This document shows, piece by piece, positions 1-8,502 of a DNA stretch of 64,000 bases. The notes under the pieces are model-generated. The model saw nothing but the letters and a program-made list of their open reading frames with translations, did no database searches and was not told the origin of the DNA. Both the position numbers and the translations under genes were made by a program. Every line of letters starts with the position of its first letter. Within the stretch, counting starts at the first letter, position 1. Source of the stretch: Fidelibacterota bacterium. Lineage in GTDB: Bacteria > Pseudomonadota > Alphaproteobacteria > Rhodospirillales > Rhodospirillaceae. The stretch covers positions 62,001-126,000 of the forward strand of contig CANJMF010000003.1 of the NCBI GenBank assembly GCA_947475895.1, given 5' to 3'.

Positions 1-544
1 TGCGCGGCGCCAGCGCCATGGCCGAGGTCTGGGTCAGCGTCCACAGGCCTGATTTGCTGACGGTATAGGACGCGAAATGCGGCGTGAGATGCCACACGCG
101 CTCATCGACGATGTGGATGATGGCCCCTCTGGCCGTGTCCGGCACGCGGGCGGCAAACGCCTGCGAAAGGAAAAAAGGAGCGCGCAAATTAATCGCCATG
201 TGGCGATCCCACGACTGAAGAGTCGCCGTTGCAATATCGTCGAATTCGAAAATCGAGGCGTTATTGATCAGGCACCCGATGGGGCCTAACGCCTTCTCGG
301 CGTTGGGAAGTATCGAATCGACGGCCTGCGAGTCGGCGAGATCGCCGCCAATGACCGCAGCTTTACCGCCCTTTGCCGCAATTGCCGCCACCACGGCCTC
401 TGCTTCAGTGGCGGACGCGTTGTAATGGACGCCCACGGCCCACCCTGCCGCGGCCAGGTCTTCAGCCAGCGCCTGCCCGATGCGTCGTCCGGCGCCCGTT
501 ATCAACACCGTTTTATGCGTTATATCCGTGGCGAATGTGGTCAC
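1..544 (-). CDS. SDR family oxidoreductase, pteridine-reductase-like (partial, 3' end outside window)
   Basis: NAD(P)H-dependent short-chain dehydrogenase/reductase; 181 residues are visible and the C-terminus runs off the left edge. The Rossmann motif near residue 15 reads TGAGRRIG, the TGxxxRxG form typical of the PTR1/FolM pteridine reductase branch rather than the common TGxxxGIG. Further on, IIHIVDERV stands where most SDRs have the catalytic Ser, followed by the active-site YTVSK (YxxxK). The Asp in place of Ser also fits FolM-like proteins. Reduction of a dihydropterin is the likely role but the substrate is inferred from motifs only. I chose a GTG start at 544 because it lies just before the Rossmann strand, with GGGAG about 9 nt upstream. 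Confidence 0.85.
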   Translation of the reverse strand, partial: MTTFATDITHKTVLITGAGRRIGQALAEDLAAAGWAVGVHYNASATEAEAVVAAIAAKGGKAAVIGGDLADSQAVDSILPNAEKALGPIGCLINNASIFEFDDIATATLQSWDRHMAINLRAPFFLSQAFAARVPDTARGAIIHIVDERVWHLTPHFASYTVSKSGLWTLTQTSAMALAPR

Positions 545-622
545 GTACTTAAGCTCCCTGACGTTCTTGGTAGCGGCGGCCACGCTTCAATACAAGGAGA
601 TGGAGGTCGGGAGCTTTTTCCC

Positions 623-1966
623 GTGATTACCGTTTTCAATCTTGCAGGTCCCCTCAAACCCGGGAATACACCCCTTGTGATTACAGATCCGGACTCTCGC
701 CCGGCGCCCCCCGTGCCACAATCGCCGCCGCGTCGCCTGCCCAGCTGGCTGCTGGCTTTGGCGCTCAGCCTCGTTCTCGTGGCGGGCTGGGGCATTTACA
801 TACATTTTGCTCCGGCGCCGCAGCCGGCGGCGCCCGGGGTCCCGGCACCCATTGTCGCATCACCTGCCGTGACCGGCGAACTGCGCGTGCTCGTTTGGCG
901 AAATACGATTGATCCGCAAATCTTCACGGACTTTGAAGGTGAAAGCGGCGTGAAGATTGTCCGCGAAGACTATGACACCAATGAGCAACTGACGGCGCTG
1001 ATGGATCAGGGGCATGTTACGCACGACCTCGCTTTGGTCTCGGGCATCGATTTCAAGCATCTGCTGGATCGAGATTTACTGCAGCCAATGTTGCCGGTCG
1101 CCAATCGGAGCAATGTCGACGCGACGATCGCGGCGCGCACGACGATCTACGATCCAGAAAATCGTCACGGGCTTGTGGCTGTCTGGGGCAACATCGGAAT
1201 TGGCTATGATGCCATCAAACTGAGCGAGCGTTTAGGCGACGCGCCTATCGACAGCTGGGCGACACTTTTCAATACAGAATCCGCCGCGAAGCTTAAAGAT
1301 TGCGGTATTCAAATTGTGGACTCGCCGCGTGGCGTGTTTCCCATTGCGCTCACATTCCTGAACCTACCGCCGGATTCCGCGAAGCCGGAAGATACAGATG
1401 CGGCGGCGCGTGTATGGGAAGGGATCCGCCCGTTTATTTCCACGTTCACCAGCCAAGGTGTTGCTGAAAACCTCGCCGACGGAAAAACGTGTCTCGCCCT
1501 GGCGACGTCGGGCGATGTCTATCGCGCGCGTATGCGCAACCCGGCAGCGGCAAGCAACTTGCGTTATGTGATTCCGAAAGAGGGAAGTATCGCCTGGTAC
1601 GGCTTGTTGGCCGTGCCGAAAGCTGCGGCGAATACAACGGGTGCGTCGAAGTTGATCGACTTCCTTCTGCGCCCCGAAGTCGCGGCGCGTCTTACAAATA
1701 CTGCCGGCGTGCCCACCGCAGTGCACGGTGCAGACATCTACGTTCGGCCCGAGCTCAAGGGTGATCCGACATTGTTTCCGGATGCCTCTGCGGTGTCGCG
1801 CTTGACCAGCGAAGTCGAGCCTTCGGCTGCGGCTGCCGCGCTGCGCAACAGATTTTGGCAGTTGATCAACGCGCCACCGATGTCACCGGCTGCCGCAGAG
1901 CAGGCGACACCGACAGAGTCAATTTCAGACCAACCTGTTCCAGAGACTGCTGCTCCTGAACTCTAG
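623..1966 (+). CDS. Membrane-anchored PotD/PotF-like periplasmic binding protein
   Basis: 447 residues from a GTG start at 623, which has GGGAG 9 nt upstream; GTG 677 is an alternative and the frame is open further upstream into the divergent SDR gene. A Pro-rich cytoplasmic stretch is followed by one hydrophobic segment (about residues 39-61), a Pro/Ala linker, and then a type 2 periplasmic binding fold resembling spermidine/putrescine-binding proteins (GELRVLVW, later DLALVSG, AVWGNIGIGYD). An acidic Pro/Ala/Glu tail closes the protein. Family members usually have a cleavable signal peptide and sit with potABC; here the segment looks like an anchor and no ABC transporter genes are adjacent. 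It may be a solute sensor or a retained receptor. The ligand is unknown. Confidence 0.75.
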   Translation: MITVFNLAGPLKPGNTPLVITDPDSRPAPPVPQSPPRRLPSWLLALALSLVLVAGWGIYIHFAPAPQPAAPGVPAPIVASPAVTGELRVLVWRNTIDPQIFTDFEGESGVKIVREDYDTNEQLTALMDQGHVTHDLALVSGIDFKHLLDRDLLQPMLPVANRSNVDATIAARTTIYDPENRHGLVAVWGNIGIGYDAIKLSERLGDAPIDSWATLFNTESAAKLKDCGIQIVDSPRGVFPIALTFLNLPPDSAKPEDTDAAARVWEGIRPFISTFTSQGVAENLADGKTCLALATSGDVYRARMRNPAAASNLRYVIPKEGSIAWYGLLAVPKAAANTTGASKLIDFLLRPEVAARLTNTAGVPTAVHGADIYVRPELKGDPTLFPDASAVSRLTSEVEPSAAAAALRNRFWQLINAPPMSPAAAEQATPTESISDQPVPETAAPEL

Positions 1967-2094
1967 TCGTGAGCCCTTCCGCTGCGTATCGAAAATTCTC
2001 CTCGTTCTTGCCGCGAAACCGCCGCGTTCGCTGTGTTATGTTATGCGAGACGTTTGAGCGGTTCTGACACGGGGCCGCTGCAAACCTCCAAAGA

Positions 2095-2131
2095 GGGCTC
2101 GGCGTTCGGACACAACGCCGGGCCCTTTCTT
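2095..2131 (+). terminator. Rho-independent terminator after the binding-protein gene
   Basis: GGGCTCGGCGTT pairs with AACGCCGGGCCC over 12 positions (one T-G wobble) around a 7-nt loop, followed by TTTCTTATT. It lies about 130 bp after the stop at 1966, so it ends that transcript or a short RNA made in between. Confidence 0.75.
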
Positions 2132-2159
2132 ATTGATTTTTGGCTGGCATCTAAAACGC

Positions 2160-2192
2160 AAAATCCCCAGAGCGATCACCCCGGGGATTTTT
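2160..2192. terminator. Bidirectional terminator-like hairpin
   Basis: AAAATCCCC and GGGGATTTT form a 9-bp stem flanked by A and T runs, so it could work in both directions. It lies 22 bp beyond the stop of the minus-strand SH3 gene, which it most likely terminates. Confidence 0.6.
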
Positions 2193-2213
2193 GATTGCGA
2201 CGTCTGTGGGTGT

Positions 2214-2603
2214 TTAATCGCGATCCCAGTCAATGTCGTCTTCAAGAATGCGCGCGTCGGGCTTGTCATACGTGGCGCTGTAGGTCACCACCGGCAAGCG
2301 CAGGTACGGTCCATCATCGGCCACAATAACGCGACGCCCACGATCATAAGTCTCGATGCCGTGCGCATCGAGCCAGCCGCGCGAGCTGCCCCATGACACA
2401 TCGCACCAGGAAAAGTTTGGCGTGCATCCAAAAATTTGCACGCGTGTGTTATCAGGCACGGAATCAAGGCGTTCGAATTTGTGACCCGGGCCTGAATATA
2501 AATAGAAACGATTGATGGTGTAGCCGCTGGCGGCTTGAGCGGCCGTTGCACATAGCGTGACAGCGGCAATGATGGGGAGGACAGTTTTTGAAGCGATTTT
2601 CAT
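2214..2603 (-). CDS. Secreted bacterial SH3-domain protein
   Basis: 129 residues. An Ala-rich signal peptide (residues 1 to about 24, ending AAQA/A) precedes one bacterial SH3 (YraI/SH3b-like) domain. The domain shows the typical spacing: NRFYLYSGPGHKFERLDSVP, then a Cys pair (GCTPNFSWCDVSW) and a GWLDA end strand. SH3b domains usually bind peptidoglycan or other envelope ligands; this protein carries no enzymatic domain, so a periplasmic binding or structural role is inferred. The C-terminal 35 residues are Asp-rich and end DDIDWDRD. It is monocistronic, with a hairpin just downstream of the stop. Confidence 0.8.
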   Translation of the reverse strand: MKIASKTVLPIIAAVTLCATAAQAASGYTINRFYLYSGPGHKFERLDSVPDNTRVQIFGCTPNFSWCDVSWGSSRGWLDAHGIETYDRGRRVIVADDGPYLRLPVVTYSATYDKPDARILEDDIDWDRD

Positions 2604-2790
2604 AAGGTGTCTCCTTATGCATTTTTATTAAAGGGATTAGTTCCGGCTCCGACAGCGAAGCGCTCAGAAATAACGCCTTCGCATGACCGATGTTACGGGG
2701 GTTAAAGCGCTGAAACTCCCCACAAAGGCGAGGACGGGAAGGCGGGTATGAGTATGGAACTTTCCGTGTCGGCTTCTCGTTGAGACCGGC

Positions 2791-3195
2791 ATGATGTGTG
2801 CAATGGTAACCGGACGCGGACCGGTAAAAAAACCCCGCAATACATTTCTGAAACTAGCCGGCCTCGCGGCTTCTTTCCTGCTCTCTTTCCCCGTCGCCGC
2901 GCAAAGCATCGTGGTGACTGATAGCGCGAACGAGGGGCGTGCGACCGAGTTGGCGCCATTGGCAGCCACTGAAGCGCCACGGTCGATTACAACCCCCTTC
3001 AAGCCTTCGGGCCCTCGCGCGCCTGCGAATTTGCGCCTTCTCATTGAAGAGCAGAAAGCGCCTGAAATGGCGTCAACGGAAGAACCGGCGATGACGGATA
3101 CGGCGGTCGCGTCGGTTCAGCGCCGGCCACTGCCGACAATCACCGTGTCAAATCTCTCAGTTCGACCAACCCTTATTTCAAAGGAGCTGCCATGA
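2791..3195 (+). CDS. Hypothetical secreted protein, translationally coupled to CsbD
   Basis: 134 residues, not recognised. The N-terminus is basic (GRGPVKKPRN) and is followed by a hydrophobic core (FLKLAGLAASFLLSFPVAAQS) that looks like a signal peptide cut near AAQ. The mature part is about 90 residues, rich in Ala, Pro, Thr and Glu, with no Cys and low apparent order. The stop codon overlaps the ATG of the CsbD gene (ATGA), so the two are probably translated together. The exact start is uncertain because ATG codons occur at 2791, 2794 and 2803. Confidence 0.5.
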   Translation: MMCAMVTGRGPVKKPRNTFLKLAGLAASFLLSFPVAAQSIVVTDSANEGRATELAPLAATEAPRSITTPFKPSGPRAPANLRLLIEEQKAPEMASTEEPAMTDTAVASVQRRPLPTITVSNLSVRPTLISKELP

Positions 3196-3389
3196 ATAAG
3201 AATCGTGCCGCTGGAGCCGCGAAGACAATCGCGGGCCGCGCGAAGGAAGTTACGGGCAAGGCCATCGGCGACAAGAAGATGGAAATGGAAGGCGCCACTA
3301 CGAAGGCGGCCGGCAAAATGCAGAACGCCGTTGGCGGTATGCAGGACGTCGTTAAGAAGGCCGCAAAAGATCAGGCGCGTCGCTACTAA
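3192..3389 (+). CDS. CsbD-family stress protein
   Basis: 65 residues, the usual length of the CsbD/YjbJ family. It is very rich in Lys and Ala and predicted helical, with the family pattern AGRAKEVTGKAIGDKKMEMEG followed by a second KAAGKMQNAVGGMQD segment. CsbD proteins are small, abundant and induced by general stress; their molecular function is not established. AAGGAG sits 8 nt upstream of the ATG, inside the end of the preceding gene. A strong terminator lies about 40 bp after the stop. Confidence 0.88.
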   Translation: MNKNRAAGAAKTIAGRAKEVTGKAIGDKKMEMEGATTKAAGKMQNAVGGMQDVVKKAAKDQARRY

Positions 3390-3429
3390 GCGCGTTACAC
3401 CGCGCATTACATGCGGGCATGAGTGGATT

Positions 3430-3463
3430 GACGAGCGTGTCACAAATAACACGCTCGTTTTTC
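3430..3463 (+). terminator. Rho-independent terminator after csbD-like gene
   Basis: GACGAGCGTGT and ACACGCTCG form a near-perfect stem around an 8-nt loop, followed by TTTTTC. It separates the CsbD unit from the FTR1 gene. Confidence 0.85.
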
Positions 3464-3474
3464 TGCGTTTTTAC

Positions 3475-3491
3475 TTGCGAACTATTCGCAA
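3475..3491. promoter_or_regulatory. Perfect 17-bp palindrome upstream of FTR1 permease (Fur-box-like)
   Basis: TTGCGAA-CTA-TTCGCAA is a perfect inverted repeat 53 bp before the FTR1 start codon. Its inner 15 bases follow the classical Fur 7-1-7 layout (TG..AA...ATT..CA). Its place before an iron permease suggests an iron-dependent repressor site. This is an inference from position and symmetry. Confidence 0.5.
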
Positions 3492-3544
3492 TTGCAATAA
3501 TGGACTAGCGTGCGCATTCACGCGCAGGCGTTCCGGATTGCAAA

Positions 3545-5494
3545 ATGATCAGTCTCCCTCAGGCGCCGCAGGTATCCGTTTTTTTCCGGCGTCTTGCGCT
3601 GGTCTTTGGGTTGTTCATCTGCACGATAACGCACGGCGCTTGGGCAGCTGAGTTCGACGCGGACGTCCGGCAAACCTGGAAGCTTCTGGATTATCTCGCC
3701 GTTGATTATTCCGGCGCGGTTTCCAACGGTCAGCCGACGAACGCATCAGAATTCGACGAGATGACCGAATTCGCGGCAGCGGCGCGCACCAAACTTGGCG
3801 CGCTTCCGCAACGTGACGGACAAGAAAATCTCCTCGCACAAGCAGCGGAACTTCAAGCCGCCATCGCTGCCTATCGCGATCCGCCTGATGTCGCCCGAAT
3901 CGCGCATGCGTTAGCGAATGCATTGCTAGCCGTTTATCCTGTCCCGGTTGCGCCGGCGGCTGCACCAGACCTTGCGCGTGGCGTCGCTGTGTTTCAGCAA
4001 AAATGTACCGTCTGTCACGGTCTCACGGGACTCGCCGATGGTCCAGCGGCAGCGAAGCTTGATCCCCCGCCGGTCGCATTCGCCGAACACGAACGCGCAC
4101 GTCAGCGCAGCGTTTTTTCGTATTATGAGGTTGTCAGCCAGGGTGTCGCCGACACCTCGATGGTGAGCTTTCAGAAAACGCTTACGGACGATGAGCGTTG
4201 GGCCGTGGCATTCCGCGTCGGAAACTTTGCTTATACGGATCAGCAACGCCGGGACGGCGAGACATTCTGGAAACAAGATGCGACTTTGCGTGCGAAAATT
4301 CCCAATCTCGAATCGCTCACGCGCGCTTCGGAAGCCACGCTCGCTGAAGACGTTGGCGAAGAGAAGGCCGCCGCCGTCATCGCCTATCTTCGCAGCAAGC
4401 CGGATGTGGTCGGAAAAAATACTGCCGGTGGACTAGCGTTAGCGCGTGCGCGCCTAGCCGAGAGCGTAAAAGTCTATGAGTCCGGCAATGCGCGCCGCGC
4501 CACATCTTTGGCATTGTCGGCGTACCTCGATGGGTTCGAACCCGTTGAACCGGCCTTGCGCGCTCAAGACAGCGAGCTTTTAGGGCGCATTGAAAGCGCC
4601 ATGGGACACTACCGCAGCCAGATCGCGGCAGGCGTCGCCCCGGATATTGTTGCTGCGGAGGCTCAAGCGCTGACGAAGCTGTTTGATCAGACCGAGACGG
4701 CGCTGGCGAGCGTCAATGATTCTTCCTCGGCATTCCTAGGTGCCTTCACGATTCTGGTGCGCGAAGGAGTCGAGGCGCTGCTGGTTGTCGTGGCGATGAT
4801 CGGTTTCTTGCGAAAGGTGGAGCGTAAAGACGCGCTGCGCTATGTCCATGCGGGCTGGATTGCTGCACTGGTGCTGGGTGTCGTCACGTGGGCGGTGGCC
4901 GCCTATTTTATCGATATCAGCGGCGCTAATCGTGAATTGACGGAGGGCTTCTCGTCGCTCTTTGCGGCGGTGGTGCTGCTCGGCGTCGGAATCTGGATGC
5001 ATGGAAAAAGCCTTGCCGGACAATGGCAAACTTACCTGAAGGAACGCCTCTCAGCCGCTCTAGGACGTGGGTCGGCAATCTTCCTGTTTATGCTGGCCTT
5101 CGTTGCCGTTTATCGGGAAGTGTTCGAGACAATTTTGTTTTATATCGCGCTGTGGACGCGTGGAAACGGCAGCGCAATTCTTGGCGGGCTGATCGCGGGC
5201 GTTGCGGTCCTCGCGGTTATTGCTTTTGTGTTGCTGCGAACCAGCCGCCGATTGCCGATCGGCACGTTCTTCGCTTGGAGCTCGGCGCTCATCGCGCTGC
5301 TGGCCATCGTGCTGACAGGCAAGGGGGTCGCGGCTCTGCAGGAGGCGGGATTGCTGCCGGTGATTGCGGTGAACGCACCTCGGATCGATTGGCTTGGAGT
5401 CTATCCGTCGGCCATTGGTCTCTCGTTGCAGCTCGCCGTCGTTGCTTGCGCGGCCGTTGGCTTCTTTATCAACACGCGCAAACCACGCGCCTAG
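3545..5494 (+). CDS. Cytochrome c-FTR1 fusion, high-affinity iron permease
   Basis: 649 residues. After a signal peptide (ending about residue 35) comes a periplasmic half containing a single c-type haem motif, CTVCH at residues 154-158, and a helical region. The C-terminal half (from about residue 395) is an FTR1/EfeU-type permease with seven or so membrane segments. Both iron-binding motifs are present: REGVE near residue 405 and REVFE near residue 523. In FTR1 systems these R-E-x-x-E helices carry Fe(III) after oxidation of Fe(II). The fused cytochrome presumably supplies the oxidation or electron-transfer step that a multicopper oxidase or EfeB gives elsewhere. Such c-type fusions are known in proteobacteria. 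No efeO or efeB neighbours are seen. Confidence 0.9.
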   Translation: MISLPQAPQVSVFFRRLALVFGLFICTITHGAWAAEFDADVRQTWKLLDYLAVDYSGAVSNGQPTNASEFDEMTEFAAAARTKLGALPQRDGQENLLAQAAELQAAIAAYRDPPDVARIAHALANALLAVYPVPVAPAAAPDLARGVAVFQQKCTVCHGLTGLADGPAAAKLDPPPVAFAEHERARQRSVFSYYEVVSQGVADTSMVSFQKTLTDDERWAVAFRVGNFAYTDQQRRDGETFWKQDATLRAKIPNLESLTRASEATLAEDVGEEKAAAVIAYLRSKPDVVGKNTAGGLALARARLAESVKVYESGNARRATSLALSAYLDGFEPVEPALRAQDSELLGRIESAMGHYRSQIAAGVAPDIVAAEAQALTKLFDQTETALASVNDSSSAFLGAFTILVREGVEALLVVVAMIGFLRKVERKDALRYVHAGWIAALVLGVVTWAVAAYFIDISGANRELTEGFSSLFAAVVLLGVGIWMHGKSLAGQWQTYLKERLSAALGRGSAIFLFMLAFVAVYREVFETILFYIALWTRGNGSAILGGLIAGVAVLAVIAFVLLRTSRRLPIGTFFAWSSALIALLAIVLTGKGVAALQEAGLLPVIAVNAPRIDWLGVYPSAIGLSLQLAVVACAAVGFFINTRKPRA

Positions 5495-5502
5495 CCTGCT
5501 GC

Positions 5503-7101
5503 CTAGCGCAGGGTAAATTCTTCGGTGGTCGCAATGAGGCTGACCAGCCGGCGGTGCGCCAGTTCTATTTTGATCGCATTCTTTGTCTTGATCATCGCCG
5601 GCACGCCGTTGGTGCCTGCCTGATCGCTCACCAGTGCGTTTGTGGCCGCCGTCGACAGCTGATAACCAATCATGCGTTCGATCCAATAATCGACGACGCC
5701 CGTAGCGGATGCTGCCGTAGACGCGGGTATTTGCACGGACAAGGTAGTTTGAATTTGTGTCCATTGGGGAATCTGCAAAAGCAGGTTCCACGTCCGCATA
5801 TTGGCTCCGGTTGCTAGCCAATAACCATTCACATCTGGACGCCCGTTGGGTGCCGGCCATGCGAAGAGGCCGTCATTGAGCGAATCAAGGGTATTGGTCA
5901 TGACCGTGTTGGCGTTGACCACCATGTCGGTCGTCCGGAACAGGGCGATGATGCGCTCATAAGGCCGCCGGACTTTTGTCGTGGGCTCCGTCAGGACCTC
6001 ATTGCCTTCAAGCAGCATGGCGCGCAGCACGCGGGCAATCTGATCGGGCGCGGTGGTATTGGAATTCCAGGCCGCGACACCGCGATCGATTACGGCTTGC
6101 GGCGGCGAATCACCAAAGATGCGCTTGGCGAGTTTGGTTGTCACAAAGCGCGCCGTCGCTGCGTGATAAGCGATAATGTCGAGCAGCGCCTGCCCTTGCG
6201 TTATATCTAGCTTGGCGGAGACGTTGTATCCGAGGATAGAGGTGCCGGTTTTGTTGTGTTGATTCGGGTTGAAAACGAATTCTCCTGTGTCCGGCATGAC
6301 TGTCTTGGAGTCGACGCGCTGCCCGTATTTTATGGTCCATCCCGATAACGCCCGCGATGCCTGGACGACATCCTGATCGCTAAAGCCCGCGTGCGCGCTC
6401 ATTGATGCCAACACGTCGGTCGGAGTTGTCTTGCCGTAGTAAGCGTCGGCGCCGAGCGTATGCAGCTCCATGATTTCGCGCGCATAGTTTTCATTGGGTG
6501 TGCTCGCGGTGCTCACCCAATTGTCGAGGTAGATCAACATCGAGCCGGACGTGGCGATGGCTTCCAACAGCGTTCGGAAATTGCCGAAGGCGTTGGGACG
6601 GATCGCGTCGCGGTCATAAGCCGGTAAAAGCGCCGTCGCCAGCGCGTTTTCGTTTTTACCGATGTTGAAGTGATTATGCCAAAAATCGACCATGAATTCG
6701 CGCAGCTGGTAGTGACTGTGGGCGTTGCGAATCCAGGTGACGGCCGCCAGTTCCTGCGCAAGGCGTGTGCGCTCTTGAGAAGGTAATGTCGTGCCTGCGC
6801 CGCGCGCGATTTTCCATAACGTCGGAACGTCGGCGACAAGATAATTCAGCGGCCGCTCTTCGTTGACGGCATCCCAGGTGCCTTTGGTATTGGTCGGGTC
6901 CGACGCAGCGTACTCGATATGCATCGTCTGCTGCGCAATATGCGCCGCAAGGTCCGCATCGTCGCCCTTAGGCGGGTTTAATTGATCGTCGACCCAAGCT
7001 GCCCAACCCATAGTCACTGCGAGTTGAGCATCGATGTCGCGCGCGCCGAAGGTCACGCGATTGATGGCCGTGCGGTAGAGATCGGGTGTGGTTGGAAGCA
7101 T
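5503..7101 (-). CDS. DUF1800 domain-containing protein
   Basis: 532 residues covering the whole DUF1800 family domain. Recognisable blocks are an N-terminal RTAINRVTFGARD, a central DFWHNHFNIG and REIMELHTLGADA, and FNPNQHNKTG further on. The biochemical role of the family is unknown. Members are nearly always encoded beside a DUF1501 protein, as here (53 bp upstream in the same direction), and the pair is thought to act on an exported or surface substrate. I see no clear signal peptide at the chosen ATG, which has GGGGAA upstream. The product ends close to the convergent FTR1 gene, with a gap of only 8 bp. Confidence 0.88.
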   Translation of the reverse strand: MLPTTPDLYRTAINRVTFGARDIDAQLAVTMGWAAWVDDQLNPPKGDDADLAAHIAQQTMHIEYAASDPTNTKGTWDAVNEERPLNYLVADVPTLWKIARGAGTTLPSQERTRLAQELAAVTWIRNAHSHYQLREFMVDFWHNHFNIGKNENALATALLPAYDRDAIRPNAFGNFRTLLEAIATSGSMLIYLDNWVSTASTPNENYAREIMELHTLGADAYYGKTTPTDVLASMSAHAGFSDQDVVQASRALSGWTIKYGQRVDSKTVMPDTGEFVFNPNQHNKTGTSILGYNVSAKLDITQGQALLDIIAYHAATARFVTTKLAKRIFGDSPPQAVIDRGVAAWNSNTTAPDQIARVLRAMLLEGNEVLTEPTTKVRRPYERIIALFRTTDMVVNANTVMTNTLDSLNDGLFAWPAPNGRPDVNGYWLATGANMRTWNLLLQIPQWTQIQTTLSVQIPASTAASATGVVDYWIERMIGYQLSTAATNALVSDQAGTNGVPAMIKTKNAIKIELAHRRLVSLIATTEEFTLR

Positions 7102-7153
7102 TCTTGCGGTTCCCCTGAGTGCGCCGCTTCCTGCGGCGCGGAAAATGCGATTC

Positions 7154-8377
7154 TCACGAACTCGATTTCATGAAACCCAATGGTTGGTACTTCACCGTCG
7201 GAAACACATTCGCCAAAGTTTTCTCGCCGTGACGCGTCGCCAGAATTTCGCTCAAGACTTGGCGATAATCGGTTGTGACCGCGAGATCGCCGTTGTTGAG
7301 TTGGTTGGCGGCAAGACCCGGCCATGTGCCATAGATTTTTCCGCCGTTCACTTTCCCGCTCAGCACCAGCATGCCAGAGGCTGCCCCGTGATCGGTACCG
7401 GCGCTGGCATTCTCCTGAAAGCGGCGGCCGAATTCGGTCATGGTCACGAGCGTGATGCGGCCCTGATAGTCGACCATGTCCTTCCAGAAGGCGAACAGCG
7501 CGCGCGAGAATTCTGTCGTGCGTTGGGCAAACTCGCTCACAAGGCTGTTGTGCATGTCCCAACTGCCGAAATCGACCGTGGCGACGTTGACGCCCATGTT
7601 CATCTTAATCAGCTTGCCCAGCGACCGCAGCGCCACCGATAACGCGCCGCCGGTGTAGCCGGCATCGGCCGAGTTATCCTTGATGGTTTTTAAGCCGGCC
7701 TGAAGGCTGGCAATGGCATCAACGGTATTCGTCGCCGACGCCTGATAAGGCGATGTGCCGGTGTTGACCGCGCGTATGACTTTTGTATTGGCGTCGCCGC
7801 CGGAAATGGTGAAGTTCGATGCATCGGCGACGGCGACGGCCGACGGATCGCCTAGAAGGGATATGGGATTAGTTGAGCTGGAGGAGATCACGCCCAGTTC
7901 TGGCTGCGTCACGCCCAATGACGAAATGTGGCGTGCGAGCCAGCCTGACGATTGCTTAGGGTCGGCATCGGCTGTGCCCTTTTCCATATTGTCCTGGCAG
8001 ACAAAGTGGCTGCGATCGACGGTGTAAAGGCCGGTGGCATGAATGAATGCGAGGCTGCCGCTGTCGTAGAGCGACTTCAATTCCGGTGCGCTCGCGCTCA
8101 AATACAAATCTGTCCCGTTAAGTGTTCCCAGTCCGATACCGGCATTGGTTCCGCTTGTCGGTACTTTGATGGACGGTCGCTTGGCGATGTAATTCGGATC
8201 ACCGGCGGGCGCCAGCATCTGCAACCAGTCGCAAGCGCCGCGCTGAAAGAGCACAATCAGGATGTCATTTATCGATGCGCCGTCGGCCGCGAAAGAAACC
8301 CGCAAGCCCGGCGCAAAGGTTGCCAGTGCTGCACCGGCGGAAGCCGTTGTAAGCAGATGGCGGCGAGAAATATTCAT
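7154..8377 (-). CDS. DUF1501 domain-containing exported protein (Tat signal)
   Basis: 407 residues. The N-terminus MNISRRHLLTTASAGAALA is a twin-arginine signal with an SRRHLL motif, so the protein is exported folded. The rest is DUF1501, a family related to alkaline-phosphatase/sulfatase folds; visible blocks include LFQRGACDWLQM, VDRSHFVCQDNMEKG, and TMTEFGRRFQENASAGTDHG near the C-terminus. It is the first gene of a two-gene unit with the DUF1800 gene. Molecular function is not established. The start has GGAG 9 nt upstream. Confidence 0.9.
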   Translation of the reverse strand: MNISRRHLLTTASAGAALATFAPGLRVSFAADGASINDILIVLFQRGACDWLQMLAPAGDPNYIAKRPSIKVPTSGTNAGIGLGTLNGTDLYLSASAPELKSLYDSGSLAFIHATGLYTVDRSHFVCQDNMEKGTADADPKQSSGWLARHISSLGVTQPELGVISSSSTNPISLLGDPSAVAVADASNFTISGGDANTKVIRAVNTGTSPYQASATNTVDAIASLQAGLKTIKDNSADAGYTGGALSVALRSLGKLIKMNMGVNVATVDFGSWDMHNSLVSEFAQRTTEFSRALFAFWKDMVDYQGRITLVTMTEFGRRFQENASAGTDHGAASGMLVLSGKVNGGKIYGTWPGLAANQLNNGDLAVTTDYRQVLSEILATRHGEKTLANVFPTVKYQPLGFMKSSS

Positions 8378-8502
8378 ATTTCATCTCCGGCAGAGTGTGA
8401 ATTCTTCACAAACCCGCACACCAACCGGTGGCGTGCGGTTAAAAACGCTATCGCTAAACGCGAGATCGCCCTAGTTAAAATTCAACTTCTTTCAAGCCTT
8501 TG

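Noticed and set aside
425-622. Longer start for the binding-protein gene
   Set aside because: It overlaps the divergent SDR gene and adds residues unlike a family N-terminus; GTG 623 has a better ribosome-binding site.
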